From positions 148,973 through 212,972 of the forward strand of contig NZ_SCWF01000003.1 in NCBI RefSeq assembly GCF_004359575.1: a stretch of DNA of 64,000 nucleotides, read 5' to 3'. Below, piece by piece: positions 50,780-59,419 of this stretch. Source of the stretch: Macrococcus bovicus. Its GTDB lineage: Bacteria > Bacillota > Bacilli > Staphylococcales > Staphylococcaceae. The translations under genes were made by a program, and so were the position numbers. The notes under the pieces are model-generated. The model had not been told where the DNA came from and searched no databases. It worked only from the letters and a program-made list of their open reading frames with translations. Numbering within the stretch: position 1 is the first letter of the stretch; each line of letters starts with the position of its first letter.

Positions 50780-51217
50780 ATGTACTTTGTAGATCGAGAT
50801 GAACTCGCATTAAAGCTTGACTATATCACTCAACTGACAGCTGATTTCACAGCTGCAGAAGGCTATGCGCTTGAACGCATCTGTCATATGCTGATTGAAA
50901 GCACGGTGGACGTCGGCAATATGATGATAGATGGCTTTATCATGCGTGACCCGGGTAGTTATCAGGATGTGATTGACATCATGGAAATGGAGAAAGTGAT
51001 TACAGGTGATGATGCCAAGATGATATCAGCGACATTACCGACGAGACAGTGGATGGTCCGTGACTATACACACATCGACCACGATAAACTGAAATCTGTA
51101 TTCAGTGCCAATCTGGCAGCTTATACGCATTTCCAGCGTGCTGTGGAATCATTTATTGACAGAGAACTGGGACCTGTATCTGCATTCGGTAAAGGAGGCA
51201 ATCATGAAAAAATATAA
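50780..51217 (+). CDS. yutE: DUF86/HepT-like protein (YutE-like), orphan
   Basis: 145 residues, all helical. DUF86/HepT proteins are HEPN RNases or AMPylation targets paired with an MntA nucleotidyltransferase. No nucleotidyltransferase gene is adjacent. The HEPN motif Rx4-6HxY appears here as R89-x4-R94-x-Y96 (RQWMVRDY), so the expected His is Arg. Without that His an RNase activity is doubtful. B. subtilis has a comparable lone yutE near yutD and yutF. It overlaps the HAD gene by 14 bases, in one operon with it. Confidence 0.8.
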   Translation: MYFVDRDELALKLDYITQLTADFTAAEGYALERICHMLIESTVDVGNMMIDGFIMRDPGSYQDVIDIMEMEKVITGDDAKMISATLPTRQWMVRDYTHIDHDKLKSVFSANLAAYTHFQRAVESFIDRELGPVSAFGKGGNHEKI

Positions 51218-51992
51218 AGGGTATCTGCTGGATCTTGACGGAACGATGTACGCTGGGACACAAGTGATTGAAGGCGCAAAGGAATTCATCGATTATCTGC
51301 ATGATAATGAACTGCCTTATCTATTTGTGACCAACAATGCTTCAAAGACACCGGACGAAGTCGCAGCGAAAATGACGGGGATGGGTTTCCCCTGCACGGC
51401 TGAGAATGTGGTGACGTCTGCGATGGCAACAGCGATGTATATAGCCGATGAGAAGCCCGGCGCTCGTGTTCACTGCGTCGGCGGTAAAGGCATCAGACAG
51501 GCACTTGTAGATGAAGGACTGGAAATTGTCGAGGATGTCGAGGCGGATTATGTCGTCATCGGATTAGATGTGGACATCACTTATGACAAGCTGGCGAATG
51601 CAGCACTGGCCATTCGGAACGGGGCCACATTTATTTCAACGAATCCGGACCGGACGTTGCCGAGTGAACGAGGGCTTTTGCCGGGGAACGGCGCACTGAC
51701 CAGTGTGCTGACAGTAGCGACGGATGTAGAACCTCTTTTCATCGGCAAGCCGGAAGTCCATATCATGAATAAGGCAGTCGAGATGATCGGACTGCCGAAA
51801 GAGGAGCTGGTGATGATCGGAGACCTTTATATGACGGATATACTGTCCGGCATCAACAGCGGGATTGATACGTTGCACGTCCAGACGGGGGTCTCGACTT
51901 ATGATGCAGTGATGGCAGAAGAAGTGCCGCCGTCTTATTCAGTCAAGAACTTGAATGATGTCATTAAGAGTTATCAGGAGGATGCAGAATGA
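51204..51992 (+). CDS. HAD-superfamily NagD-like phosphatase (YutF-like)
   Basis: 262 residues from ATG 51204 (AAAGGAGG upstream). The HAD nucleophile motif is LLDLDGTMY, motif II FVTNNAS, and the C2a cap plus IGDLYMTDILSG supply the acidic motif. NagD-type enzymes are broad sugar/nucleotide phosphatases (IIA or NagD/ARAPHIN); YutF of Bacillus has no assigned substrate. It overlaps the YutE gene and, by four bases, the dehydrogenase that follows, so all three form one unit. Confidence 0.9.
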   Translation: MKKYKGYLLDLDGTMYAGTQVIEGAKEFIDYLHDNELPYLFVTNNASKTPDEVAAKMTGMGFPCTAENVVTSAMATAMYIADEKPGARVHCVGGKGIRQALVDEGLEIVEDVEADYVVIGLDVDITYDKLANAALAIRNGATFISTNPDRTLPSERGLLPGNGALTSVLTVATDVEPLFIGKPEVHIMNKAVEMIGLPKEELVMIGDLYMTDILSGINSGIDTLHVQTGVSTYDAVMAEEVPPSYSVKNLNDVIKSYQEDAE

Positions 51993-52942
51993 AGGTTTTA
52001 GTGACCAGACAGATACCTGAACGATTTATAGAGGACCTGCAGAGTGTCGCTGACGTTGAAATGTACGGCGAAAAATTAAAGGCGATGCCAAGAGAAGAGC
52101 TGCTTAACAAGAGCCGGGATGCAGATGTGGTCATCACGATGATGAGTGATCAGATCGACCGGGAATACCTGGATAGTTGTCCGGAGCTGAAGGCTGTCAT
52201 CAACCTAGCGGTCGGTTATGATAATATAGACGTCGATTATGCGAAGGAAAAAGGGGTCATCGTCTGCAACACGCCTGACGTTCTGACAGAGACCACTGCA
52301 GAACTCGGCTTCACGCTGATGCTTATCACGGCGCGTCGTATCATTGAAGCGGCTCAATTAGTGGCAGCAGGCGAGTGGAAAGGCTGGGAACCTTATTTGA
52401 TGGCAGGCACAGATGTCTACAGAAAATCTGTCGGTATCTACGGCATGGGGTCAATCGGTACTGCCTTTGCAAGGCGCTGCAAGGGATTTGATATGGATAT
52501 CATGTATCATACGCGTTCAAGACATGAAGACGCTGAAAGAGAACTGGGCGCAAAGTATGTCTCATTTGATGAACTCCTGCAGGCAGATTACATCGTCTGC
52601 ACAGCCCCTCTCACGAAAGAAACAGCCGATATCTTCAATAAGGATACATTCCGCAAGATGAATGACCATGCAATCTTCATTAATATCGGACGCGGCGGTC
52701 ACGTGGTAGAGGAAGACCTGCTCGCAGCTGTCCAGAATGGTGATATCGCTGCGGCAGGGCTGGATGTACTTCGCGAGGAACCGGTTAAGGAAGGACATCC
52801 TTTCCTGAAGGAGAACAAGATTGTCGTGTTACCGCATATCGGCAGTGCGACCGTTGAGACACGTGACGCCATGATCCAGCTCTGTGTCGATAATGCTAAA
52901 CAGGTGATAAGAGGTCAAGAACCTAAGACACCTGTACAATAA
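51989..52942 (+). CDS. D-2-hydroxyacid dehydrogenase (glyoxylate/hydroxypyruvate reductase type)
   Basis: 317 residues. NAD(P)-binding GIYGMGSIGTAFARR in the centre; catalytic Arg in NIGRGGHV-adjacent strand, Glu in LREEPV and His in LPHIGSAT. VGYDNIDVDYAKEKG is the substrate-domain signature. Members reduce glyoxylate or hydroxypyruvate, and some act on phenylpyruvate. It ends the HepT-HAD-dehydrogenase operon at a strong bidirectional terminator. The HAD partner might remove phosphate from a glycolate-type compound (phosphoglycolate), an inference. Confidence 0.88.
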   Translation: MKVLVTRQIPERFIEDLQSVADVEMYGEKLKAMPREELLNKSRDADVVITMMSDQIDREYLDSCPELKAVINLAVGYDNIDVDYAKEKGVIVCNTPDVLTETTAELGFTLMLITARRIIEAAQLVAAGEWKGWEPYLMAGTDVYRKSVGIYGMGSIGTAFARRCKGFDMDIMYHTRSRHEDAERELGAKYVSFDELLQADYIVCTAPLTKETADIFNKDTFRKMNDHAIFINIGRGGHVVEEDLLAAVQNGDIAAAGLDVLREEPVKEGHPFLKENKIVVLPHIGSATVETRDAMIQLCVDNAKQVIRGQEPKTPVQ

Positions 52943-52977
52943 AGAAGACCTGGAACTTCAAGTTCCAGGTCTTCTTT
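52941..52977. terminator. Bidirectional terminator, 18-pair perfect stem
   Basis: Inverted repeat arms 52941-52958 and 52960-52977 around a single central base, A-run/T-run flanks on both strands, between convergent genes. Confidence 0.93.
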
Positions 52978-52984
52978 ATTGTTT

Positions 52985-53656
52985 TTATTTTTTAAGGAGG
53001 AGGGCACCGACAGATAATGCGGCCCCTGCAGCCATCCCGAGCATCTTCACCTTAGGGTTAGCGCTCGGACGGTTACTTTCACGGGTGCCGGCTGCTTTGC
53101 CTGGCAGTTCGACAGCTGACACTCTGTCTATATTGCCGACGTCCGTCTGAACGGGATCGACAATACCCTGTTCTTGCTTCAGCTGCTCAAAGCTGGTACC
53201 GAATCCTTTAACAAACTTCGTCAGGACGATAGAGCCTTCAACGAAATCTTTATTCGTCAGCACATTGAGAAGTCCCATCCAGCCGAGTGGTTTACTCTGG
53301 TTGTATTCAGTAGATAATTTCAGCCCTTTATTGAACTTTAAGATCATCGGTTCAATTTCACTGAAGTTGAATTTCCCGAGTCCCTGGACGAGCAGGAGAC
53401 CATTACGGATGGCTTTATCTGTCTCTGTATCGTTGACTGCTTTTAGGATGCGAGTCAGGATCGGGTCACTTTTAGCAAGTCCGGCATTCAGCGCATTGAT
53501 GACTTCATGGTCATCCAGCTGTTCAAGCAGGCGGAACAGTTTATGCAGGGTGTCTTTATGCATAATCAGCTGATCTTCAAGTTCACGAAGTTCTTTCGCG
53601 CGAACGGCTTCAACATCGACTTCTGTTCTTCTGATCACTTTAGTAGCTTGTGCCAT
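52985..53656 (-). CDS. DUF1641 protein next to formate dehydrogenase
   Basis: 223 residues. The DUF1641 part is LLLVQGLGKFNFSEIEPMILKFNKGLK (about 90-118; shown in two halves LLLVQGLGKF and NFSEIEPMIL). The C-terminus (MLGMAAGAALSVGALLLKK) looks like a membrane anchor. In Bacillus and staphylococci this family always follows the FdhF-like gene and is needed for or tethers the enzyme. The start shares a base with the fdh stop (TAATG-type overlap on the minus strand), so translation is coupled. Confidence 0.88.
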   Translation of the reverse strand: MAQATKVIRRTEVDVEAVRAKELRELEDQLIMHKDTLHKLFRLLEQLDDHEVINALNAGLAKSDPILTRILKAVNDTETDKAIRNGLLLVQGLGKFNFSEIEPMILKFNKGLKLSTEYNQSKPLGWMGLLNVLTNKDFVEGSIVLTKFVKGFGTSFEQLKQEQGIVDPVQTDVGNIDRVSAVELPGKAAGTRESNRPSANPKVKMLGMAAGAALSVGALLLKK

Positions 53657-56625
53657 TACTTACCACCTCTTCTTTCTTTGACGATAGTGCCCGGGAAGAT
53701 ATAGTCACGACGCGCCCATTTCTTCTGGACATTGACACCCATCTGCGGTACACGGTGACCATAGCGGAAGTTCGTTTTAGGAAGTGGTGATTTACCACCT
53801 TTATCTAAAATGATTAATTTTGCTTTCGTTTCCTTATAGGCAGGTGTTGAGGTATCTTTATCAGCAATAGAACTTGACAGCAGGTTGATCGCTGCGTCGC
53901 CTGAGTCGTTCATTGGCAGGTAGACTTCTTTGCCATAAACGCGGTCAGTGACAATGGTCTTAACATCTACACGGCCATAAGGAGACTGCAGACGTACGAG
54001 TGTGCCGTCTTCAAGGCCACGCTCTGCTGCCAGCTCATGAGAAACCTCCAGGAAGGCACCCGGTGTCTCAAGCACCAGACCTTCTACTTTATAGGTCATA
54101 TTCCCCTCGTGGAAATGTTCAAGCAGACGGCCGTTGTTAACATGGATATCATATTCTGCCGGATATTCAGTCGGTTCTGTCCAGTCCACTGGTGCGAATC
54201 GAGCTTTCTTATCATCAAACGGGAAGCCGTCTGTGAAGAGAAGAGGTGAATCAGTGCCGTCTTCATGGACCGGCCACTGCAAGCTGTTGAAGCCTTCAAG
54301 ACGTTCATAGTTGACACCCGCATAGATAGGTGTCAGTGCAGCGATTTCGTCCATGATCTGGCTTGGGTGCGTGTAATTCCAGTCTGCACCGAGCAGGTTG
54401 GCGATCTCCTGAATGATGATCCAGTCAGGTTTAGAACCTTCGAGCGGTTCCATCACCTGATACAGACGCTGGATACGACGTTCTGTATTGGAGAATGTAC
54501 CTGTTTTCTCGAAGCTTGGTGCAGCAGGTAAGACCACGTCTGCATATTCTGCTGTTTTAGAGAAGAAGATGTCCTGGACCACCATAAACTTCAGTTTCTC
54601 GAAACCGGCGCGGACGTAGTTGACGTTAGAATCGACGATACCCATGTCTTCACCTTTTAAGTAAAGAACATCAAGTTCACCGGCATGCATCGCATCAACC
54701 ATCTGGTGGTTGTTCTGACCTTTTTCAGGATTCAGTTCACGGCCCCATGCTTTGCTGAACTTGGCAAGTGCTTCTTTGTCGTCAATCTTCTGGTAACCTG
54801 GTAGGTGAGTCGGCATACTACCCATATCACTTGCCCCCTGGACGTTGTTATGACCGCGGAGAGGATAAGCGCCTGCACCCGGCTTCATATAGTTACCTGT
54901 TGCAAGCAGGAGGTTGGAAATCGCTGTCGAAGCATCACTGCCTCCACGCTGCTGGGTGATACCCATTGCCCACATGACCACTGTCGATTTCGCTTCGTGA
55001 ATCATCGTTGCCACTTTAATCAGTTCGTCTTTTGTCAGACCTGTATGCTGCACGGCATAATCCAGTGTATATTTCTCAAGACCTTTGACAAGTTCATCAA
55101 AGTTGTTGACGTGCTCAGCGATGAACGCTTTGTCATGCCAGTCATTGTCGATGATATATTTAGTGACAGCATTCAGCCAGACTAAGTCAGAGGCTGGATT
55201 TGGACGGATGAACATATCCGCACGTTCAGCAAGCTCGTGTTTACGGATATCAGAGACCAGAATCTTTGAGCCGCGGACTTTCTGTGCACTCTTCACACGT
55301 GTCGCGATGACAGGATGTGCTTCTGCGGTGTTAGTACCGATACCGATGATCAGTTCCGCGCTACCGATATCTGTGATAGAACCAGAATCACCACCATAAC
55401 CGACTGTACGCCATAAGCCCATGGTCGCTGGAGACTGACAGTAACGTGAACAGTTATCGACATTGTTTGTACCGACAACTGCACGAGCCAGTTTCTGCAT
55501 GAGATAAGACTCTTCGTTCGTACACTTAGAAGAGGTAATAAACGCTAGACGCTCAGGTCCACGTTTTTCGATAGTCTCTTTGAAGTTTTTGGCAATCAGG
55601 GCATAAGCCTCTTCCCATGAAGCTTCACGGAATTCATTGCCTTCACGTACTAAAGGCTTCGTTAAGCGCTCGCCTGAGTTGACGAAATCCCAGCCGAATT
55701 TACCTTTCACACATGTGGAAATCTGGTTCGCCGGAGATTCAGGAGACGGTTCTACCTTAAGAATGTCACGGCCTTTAGTCCAGACTTCGAATGAACAGCC
55801 GACACCACAATAAGTACAGACTGTCTTTGTTTTCTTGATGCGGTCTTCACGCATTTCTGCTTCAATATCAGAAATAGCCATGAGAGGCGTATAACCTGTT
55901 TCAACGGCTTTCGTCACTTCAACTGCCGGACGGAATGCGTCCTTCAGCATACCAGTCAGGAAACCAGCTTCGCCTTCCATGCCGACCTCCATCATGGCGT
56001 TACATGGACAGACAGTTGAACAGTGTCCGCAGTTGACGCAGGAAGACTCGTCGATGAGTGTAGAGCCATTACCGTCCCAGATGACACGTGGACGTTCAAG
56101 TTCCCAGTCTATCATTAATGTCTCATTGACCTGGACATTCTGACAGGCCTGTACACAACGTCCGCAGAGGATACACTGATCAGGATCATAGCGATAGAAT
56201 TTACCGCGGTTGACCGGTGCACCTTTAGGCGACTGATGAGTAGCCTGATGATCGATTTTTAATTTTTTAACTGTATTATGGACTGTACAGTTGCCGTTGT
56301 TGAAATCACAGACCGTACAGTAGAGTTCGTGGTTGTGTAAAACGCGGTCCATTGCGATCATCTGTGCCTCAAATGCTTCGCTTGTACCGGTTCTGACAAC
56401 GTCACCTTCATTTAACTGAGTGCTACATGAACGCACGAGTTCCCCGTTGACCTCAATAATACATGCGTCACATGTTTCGATTGCTCCAAGATCCGGATGA
56501 TAACATAGAGCGGGTACTTCAATCCCTTTGAATCTTAAATAGTCTAACAGATTGGCTTCCGCCGGCACTGCCATTGGCTGGCCGTTTAAAGTGATTTGGA
56601 TGGTTCCCGTCATAACTTCACTCAT
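53656..56625 (-). CDS. fdhA: NAD-independent or soluble formate dehydrogenase, alpha subunit (FdhF/YrhE-like)
   Basis: 989 residues. N-terminal 2Fe-2S domain (1-80; CYHPD, ETCDAC, RSCS), a His/Cys region ([11 protein letters not shown]), two 4Fe-4S ferredoxin motifs ([25 protein letters not shown]), then a further cluster motif [13 protein letters not shown] (about 265) and the molybdopterin domain. Cys, not Sec, is the Mo ligand (NCSRYCQSP). This architecture matches Bacillus YrhE, whose electron acceptor is not clear. Start ATG 56623-56625, promoter at 56673-56700. Synthesis needs bis-MGD cofactor genes outside the window. Confidence 0.95.
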   Translation of the reverse strand: MSEVMTGTIQITLNGQPMAVPAEANLLDYLRFKGIEVPALCYHPDLGAIETCDACIIEVNGELVRSCSTQLNEGDVVRTGTSEAFEAQMIAMDRVLHNHELYCTVCDFNNGNCTVHNTVKKLKIDHQATHQSPKGAPVNRGKFYRYDPDQCILCGRCVQACQNVQVNETLMIDWELERPRVIWDGNGSTLIDESSCVNCGHCSTVCPCNAMMEVGMEGEAGFLTGMLKDAFRPAVEVTKAVETGYTPLMAISDIEAEMREDRIKKTKTVCTYCGVGCSFEVWTKGRDILKVEPSPESPANQISTCVKGKFGWDFVNSGERLTKPLVREGNEFREASWEEAYALIAKNFKETIEKRGPERLAFITSSKCTNEESYLMQKLARAVVGTNNVDNCSRYCQSPATMGLWRTVGYGGDSGSITDIGSAELIIGIGTNTAEAHPVIATRVKSAQKVRGSKILVSDIRKHELAERADMFIRPNPASDLVWLNAVTKYIIDNDWHDKAFIAEHVNNFDELVKGLEKYTLDYAVQHTGLTKDELIKVATMIHEAKSTVVMWAMGITQQRGGSDASTAISNLLLATGNYMKPGAGAYPLRGHNNVQGASDMGSMPTHLPGYQKIDDKEALAKFSKAWGRELNPEKGQNNHQMVDAMHAGELDVLYLKGEDMGIVDSNVNYVRAGFEKLKFMVVQDIFFSKTAEYADVVLPAAPSFEKTGTFSNTERRIQRLYQVMEPLEGSKPDWIIIQEIANLLGADWNYTHPSQIMDEIAALTPIYAGVNYERLEGFNSLQWPVHEDGTDSPLLFTDGFPFDDKKARFAPVDWTEPTEYPAEYDIHVNNGRLLEHFHEGNMTYKVEGLVLETPGAFLEVSHELAAERGLEDGTLVRLQSPYGRVDVKTIVTDRVYGKEVYLPMNDSGDAAINLLSSSIADKDTSTPAYKETKAKLIILDKGGKSPLPKTNFRYGHRVPQMGVNVQKKWARRDYIFPGTIVKERRGGK

Positions 56626-56672
56626 GTATTAACCCCTCTCAAAATTGATGAAAAAACTTTATGCCTACCTTA

Positions 56673-56700
56673 ATTATATGTTTTTACAGGATTTATACAA
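56673..56700 (-). promoter_or_regulatory. fdh promoter
   Basis: Minus-strand -35 TTGTAT (56695-56700) and -10 TATAAT (56673-56678) with a 16-base spacer, about 48 bases from the ATG. Confidence 0.65.
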
Positions 56701-56810
56701 TGTAAACCCTTAAATTAATTAAAATTTCACCGCAAATACTGACGGTATCATCCGTCACCTGTTCAGGCTGTGCTATACCCGGTCTTATAGGAGAGGGGCT
56801 TACTGAAGAA

Positions 56811-56840
56811 TAAAAAAAGACCGCTCCGAAGAGCAGTCTT
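56811..56840 (-). terminator. Terminator of nfu
   Basis: Minus-strand stem AAGACTGCTC-TTCG-GAGCGGTCTT followed by a T-run (complement of 56812-56818). It overlaps the nfu stop. Confidence 0.92.
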
Positions 56841-57081
56841 AAAATACTTGTTCAACTTCTACGATACCCGGTACTTCTTCTAAAAGCGCGCGTTCGATAC
56901 CTGCTTTAAGTGTAATAGTAGAAGAAGGGCATGTGCCGCAAGCCCCTAATAGACGTAACTTAACGATACCATCTTCTACATCTACAAGTTCACAGTCACC
57001 GCCGTCACGTAACAGAAATGGACGTAACTTATCAAGTACTTCACTGACTTGATCAAATTGAGTTTGTTGTTCAGTCGTCAT
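56839..57081 (-). CDS. nfu: Nfu iron-sulfur carrier (NifU C-terminal domain)
   Basis: 80 residues from the second of two adjacent ATGs, which gives a 6-base spacing to the minus-strand GGAG. The single NifU_C domain has the cluster-binding CxxC in [11 protein letters not shown]. Nfu takes 4Fe-4S clusters from Suf and hands them to apoenzymes such as aconitase and, by analogy, LipA. Monocistronic. The opposite strand encodes the YuzD-like gene 81 bases away. Confidence 0.95.
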   Translation of the reverse strand: MTTEQQTQFDQVSEVLDKLRPFLLRDGGDCELVDVEDGIVKLRLLGACGTCPSSTITLKAGIERALLEEVPGIVEVEQVF

Positions 57082-57162
57082 CATAGACTCCTTTCTTTAT
57101 TCATTTACTGTATAGTATAATCACTATAGCATAATTTATTCAATTATTTAAGGGGGTTGCAC

Positions 57163-57480
57163 ATGGAACAGGTAAAAGTAAATGTTTACGGCGCAGATGT
57201 CGTATGCGCAAGCTGTGTCAATGCACCGACATCTAAAGATATCTTCGACTGGGTACAGCCGAATTTAAAGCGTAAGTTCAACAATGTGGATTTTACATTC
57301 AACTACATTGATATCAATGACAGCGCCAATCATTCAGACTACGACGAGTCTATCGTTGAACGTATACAGGCCGATGAACTTTTCTATCCATTGATCACCA
57401 TGAATGATGAAATTGTCGCAGACGGCTACATCCAGCTGCCTCAGCTGACGAAGTATGTGGAGCAGCATTTCGTCGGGTAG
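57163..57480 (+). CDS. yuzD: YuzD-like thiol protein (DUF1462)
   Basis: 105 residues from ATG 57163 (AAGGGGG upstream; a TTG at 57157 in the same frame is less likely). The N-terminal VVCASCVNAPTSKDIFDW carries a CxxC (CASC) in a thioredoxin-like fold; the middle ends in DELFYPLITMND, a cis-Pro-like strand. DUF1462 members cluster with nfu and ndh in many Firmicutes. It may be a disulfide oxidoreductase. Partner unknown. Confidence 0.85.
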   Translation: MEQVKVNVYGADVVCASCVNAPTSKDIFDWVQPNLKRKFNNVDFTFNYIDINDSANHSDYDESIVERIQADELFYPLITMNDEIVADGYIQLPQLTKYVEQHFVG

Positions 57481-57492
57481 TATCAAGATAAT

Positions 57493-57532
57493 AAAAAGCA
57501 TTGTCTCTTCAGAATAGAGACAATGCTTTTTT
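57493..57532. terminator. Bidirectional terminator yuzD / yutJ
   Basis: Sixteen-pair stem (57493-57508 with 57516-57531), seven-base loop, A- and T-rich flanks. Confidence 0.93.
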
Positions 57533-58595
57533 AACCGTTATGGTACTTGTAAAGCCAGAGGACACCTGACTTCATTAAACGAGCGATACGGCCTGTAACG
57601 GTCCGGTCCATCAGGAAGGCAAAGCCTTCTTTTTCGCCGAGAGAACCGAGGAAACCCTGCAGTTTCAGTTCCGGCATAGTGTCCGGGAGTTCCACGCCTT
57701 TCCAGACCTTTTTCAGGATGTCTACAATCTGTTCTGCCTGAACTTCCGCAAGTTGGGCACTCGGCGCATGAGGCAGGAGGGCGCAGTCGCCCACGACGTA
57801 GACATTGCGATGAGTCGGAATCTGGTGATACTGGTTAATGCGGACCCTGCTGCCTTCACCGAATTCGACAGGCAGATTACGCACGATTTCGACAGGCTGG
57901 ATACCCGCTGTCCAGACACACAGGTCCACGTCATATGTCTCATCATTGTTATACAGTTTCCCAGGTTCCACTTTTACCACATTAGAGTGCGGAATGACTT
58001 CGACGTTGTGCTGATCGAACCATTTCTTGACATAATTGCTCAGTTTCTCCGGGAAAGCAGGTAGAATACGCTCACCGCGGTCAAAGAGTCTGATGTTAAG
58101 GTCAGAACGTGATTCTCTGAGTTCACTTGCAAGTTCAATACCGCTTAGACCTGCACCGACAACGCCGACAGTACTACCTGAAGGCAGGCCTGCGATGGCG
58201 CTGTATGTATCACGCGCCTGCATGATGGATTGAATGCTGTAAGTATATTCCTCAGCACCCGGCACATTATGATACTTATCTTCGCAGCCGAGACCGATGA
58301 TCAGCTCATCATAGTCAACATGTGTTTCACCCATTGAGACAATCTGTTTTTCGAGGTCAATCGACGTGATCTCTCCATACGCAAAGTTAAGACGAGCATC
58401 TTTCGGGAACTCCACCCGGACATCTTTATCTGATTCAGTTCCTGCTGCCAGCGCATAAAATTCTGTCTTTAAACCGTGGAATGGTACCCGGTCGATCAAG
58501 GTAATCGTATATTCTTCCGGTAAAGCATCTGGAAGCAGACGATGCATGATGCGCATGTTGCCGTAGCCCCCACCAAGTAAAACAAGATTCTTCAT
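57531..58595 (-). CDS. yutJ: NDH-2-like FAD oxidoreductase (YutJ-like)
   Basis: 354 residues. NAD/FAD-binding GGGYGNMRIMHRLL at the N-terminus, the second dinucleotide motif VGVVGAGLSGIELASEL (about 145) and the C-terminal NVYVVGDCALL. Related to type II NADH dehydrogenases but shorter and more divergent than the ndh product at 59.4 kb. YutJ-type proteins are thought to be NADH dehydrogenases or to reduce another quinone. Minus-strand ATG at 58593-58595; the C-terminus KSGVLWLYKYHNG could touch the membrane. Confidence 0.85.
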   Translation of the reverse strand: MKNLVLLGGGYGNMRIMHRLLPDALPEEYTITLIDRVPFHGLKTEFYALAAGTESDKDVRVEFPKDARLNFAYGEITSIDLEKQIVSMGETHVDYDELIIGLGCEDKYHNVPGAEEYTYSIQSIMQARDTYSAIAGLPSGSTVGVVGAGLSGIELASELRESRSDLNIRLFDRGERILPAFPEKLSNYVKKWFDQHNVEVIPHSNVVKVEPGKLYNNDETYDVDLCVWTAGIQPVEIVRNLPVEFGEGSRVRINQYHQIPTHRNVYVVGDCALLPHAPSAQLAEVQAEQIVDILKKVWKGVELPDTMPELKLQGFLGSLGEKEGFAFLMDRTVTGRIARLMKSGVLWLYKYHNG

Positions 58596-58706
58596 TTGTT
58601 AATCCCCTTTTCTTACATGAGTCAAAATCCTATTTTTTTATGTACGCTTAAATTATAATATATTATACAATTGATTAGTAGAAATATCTGAAAATAGAGG
58701 TGAGCC

Positions 58707-58943
58707 ATGAATCCGATCGTCGAATTCTGTATCTCAAATCTGGCAAAAGGCGGTCAGGTTGTATTTGATGCGCTCGAAAAAGATCCCGATATCGATTGTC
58801 TGGAATATGGGTGTCTGACCTATTGCGGACAGTGTAGCAATGAACTTTACGCCCTGGTGAATGGAGATTATGTGGCAGGGGAGAGTCCGGAACAGCTCCT
58901 TGCCAATATTTATAAGCATATAGAAGAAACATGGATGTTTTAG
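58707..58943 (+). CDS. yuzB: YuzB family protein (DUF1450)
   Basis: 78 residues. Cys-rich motif [21 protein letters not shown]. This DUF1450 family is found next to yutJ, sufA and ndh across Bacillales, and its function is unknown; a thiol or iron-sulfur role is plausible from the Cys pattern and neighbours. GAGGTGA precedes the ATG, and sufA begins 11 bases after the stop. Confidence 0.88.
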   Translation: MNPIVEFCISNLAKGGQVVFDALEKDPDIDCLEYGCLTYCGQCSNELYALVNGDYVAGESPEQLLANIYKHIEETWMF

Positions 58944-58954
58944 GAGGTTTTAAG

Positions 58955-59311
58955 ATGACGATTACACTGACAGAAGCGGCAGCTTATGAAGTGAAGGATA
59001 TGATGGAGAAGAACGGTATGCCTGATGGTTACTTGAAGATTTCAGTGAAAGGTGGCGGCTGTACCGGTCTGTCCTATGGCATGAGTGCCGAAGAAGCCCC
59101 TGGAGAAAATGACGAAATTTTGACATTTTATGGTGTTAAAGTACTCGTTGATCAGACGGATGCACCGATCTTAAAAGGAACAGTGGTCGATTTCAAACAA
59201 TCATTGATGGGCGGCGGATTCGCGATTGATAACCCGAATGCCATTGCTTCATGCGGCTGTGGCAGCTCTTTTAGGACTCGCGAAGTCGCGGGCACACCGG
59301 AAAACTGTTAG
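58955..59311 (+). CDS. sufA: A-type Fe-S carrier (HesB/IscA family)
   Basis: 118 residues from ATG 58955 (TAGGAGG upstream). The three conserved Cys are in GGGCTGLSYG and SCGCGSSF, the usual A-type arrangement. It accepts clusters from SufBCD and delivers them to targets. Cotranscribed with yuzB. A 108-base gap with a Rex/Crp-type palindrome separates it from ndh. Confidence 0.95.
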   Translation: MTITLTEAAAYEVKDMMEKNGMPDGYLKISVKGGGCTGLSYGMSAEEAPGENDEILTFYGVKVLVDQTDAPILKGTVVDFKQSLMGGGFAIDNPNAIASCGCGSSFRTREVAGTPENC

Positions 59312-59373
59312 TTTATATATTGAATATTCCAGTTTTTAATATTATTATTATAGTGGAATGATTTAAATATAAC

Positions 59374-59391
59374 ATGTGACGAAAATCACAA
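59374..59391 (+). promoter_or_regulatory. Rex- or Crp-type operator in front of ndh
   Basis: A-TGTGA-CGAAAA-TCACA-A. The palindrome fits the outer parts of the Rex box TTGTGAA-N4-TTCACAA and is also an exact TGTGA-N6-TCACA Crp/Fnr-family site. It lies about 25 bases after a candidate -10 (TATTAT, 59343-59348; -35 TTGAAT at 59320-59325), consistent with repression. Regulator not resolved. Confidence 0.55.
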
Positions 59392-59419
59392 TAAAATAAA
59401 AATAAGATGGGTGAATATA

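Noticed and set aside
53656..56625. Selenocysteine in the formate dehydrogenase
   Set aside because: No in-frame TGA; the metal-ligand position is Cys (NCSRYCQSP).
59326..59359. ATTCCA/TGGAAT inverted repeat after sufA as a terminator
   Set aside because: Only six pairs with a 22-base loop and no T-run.
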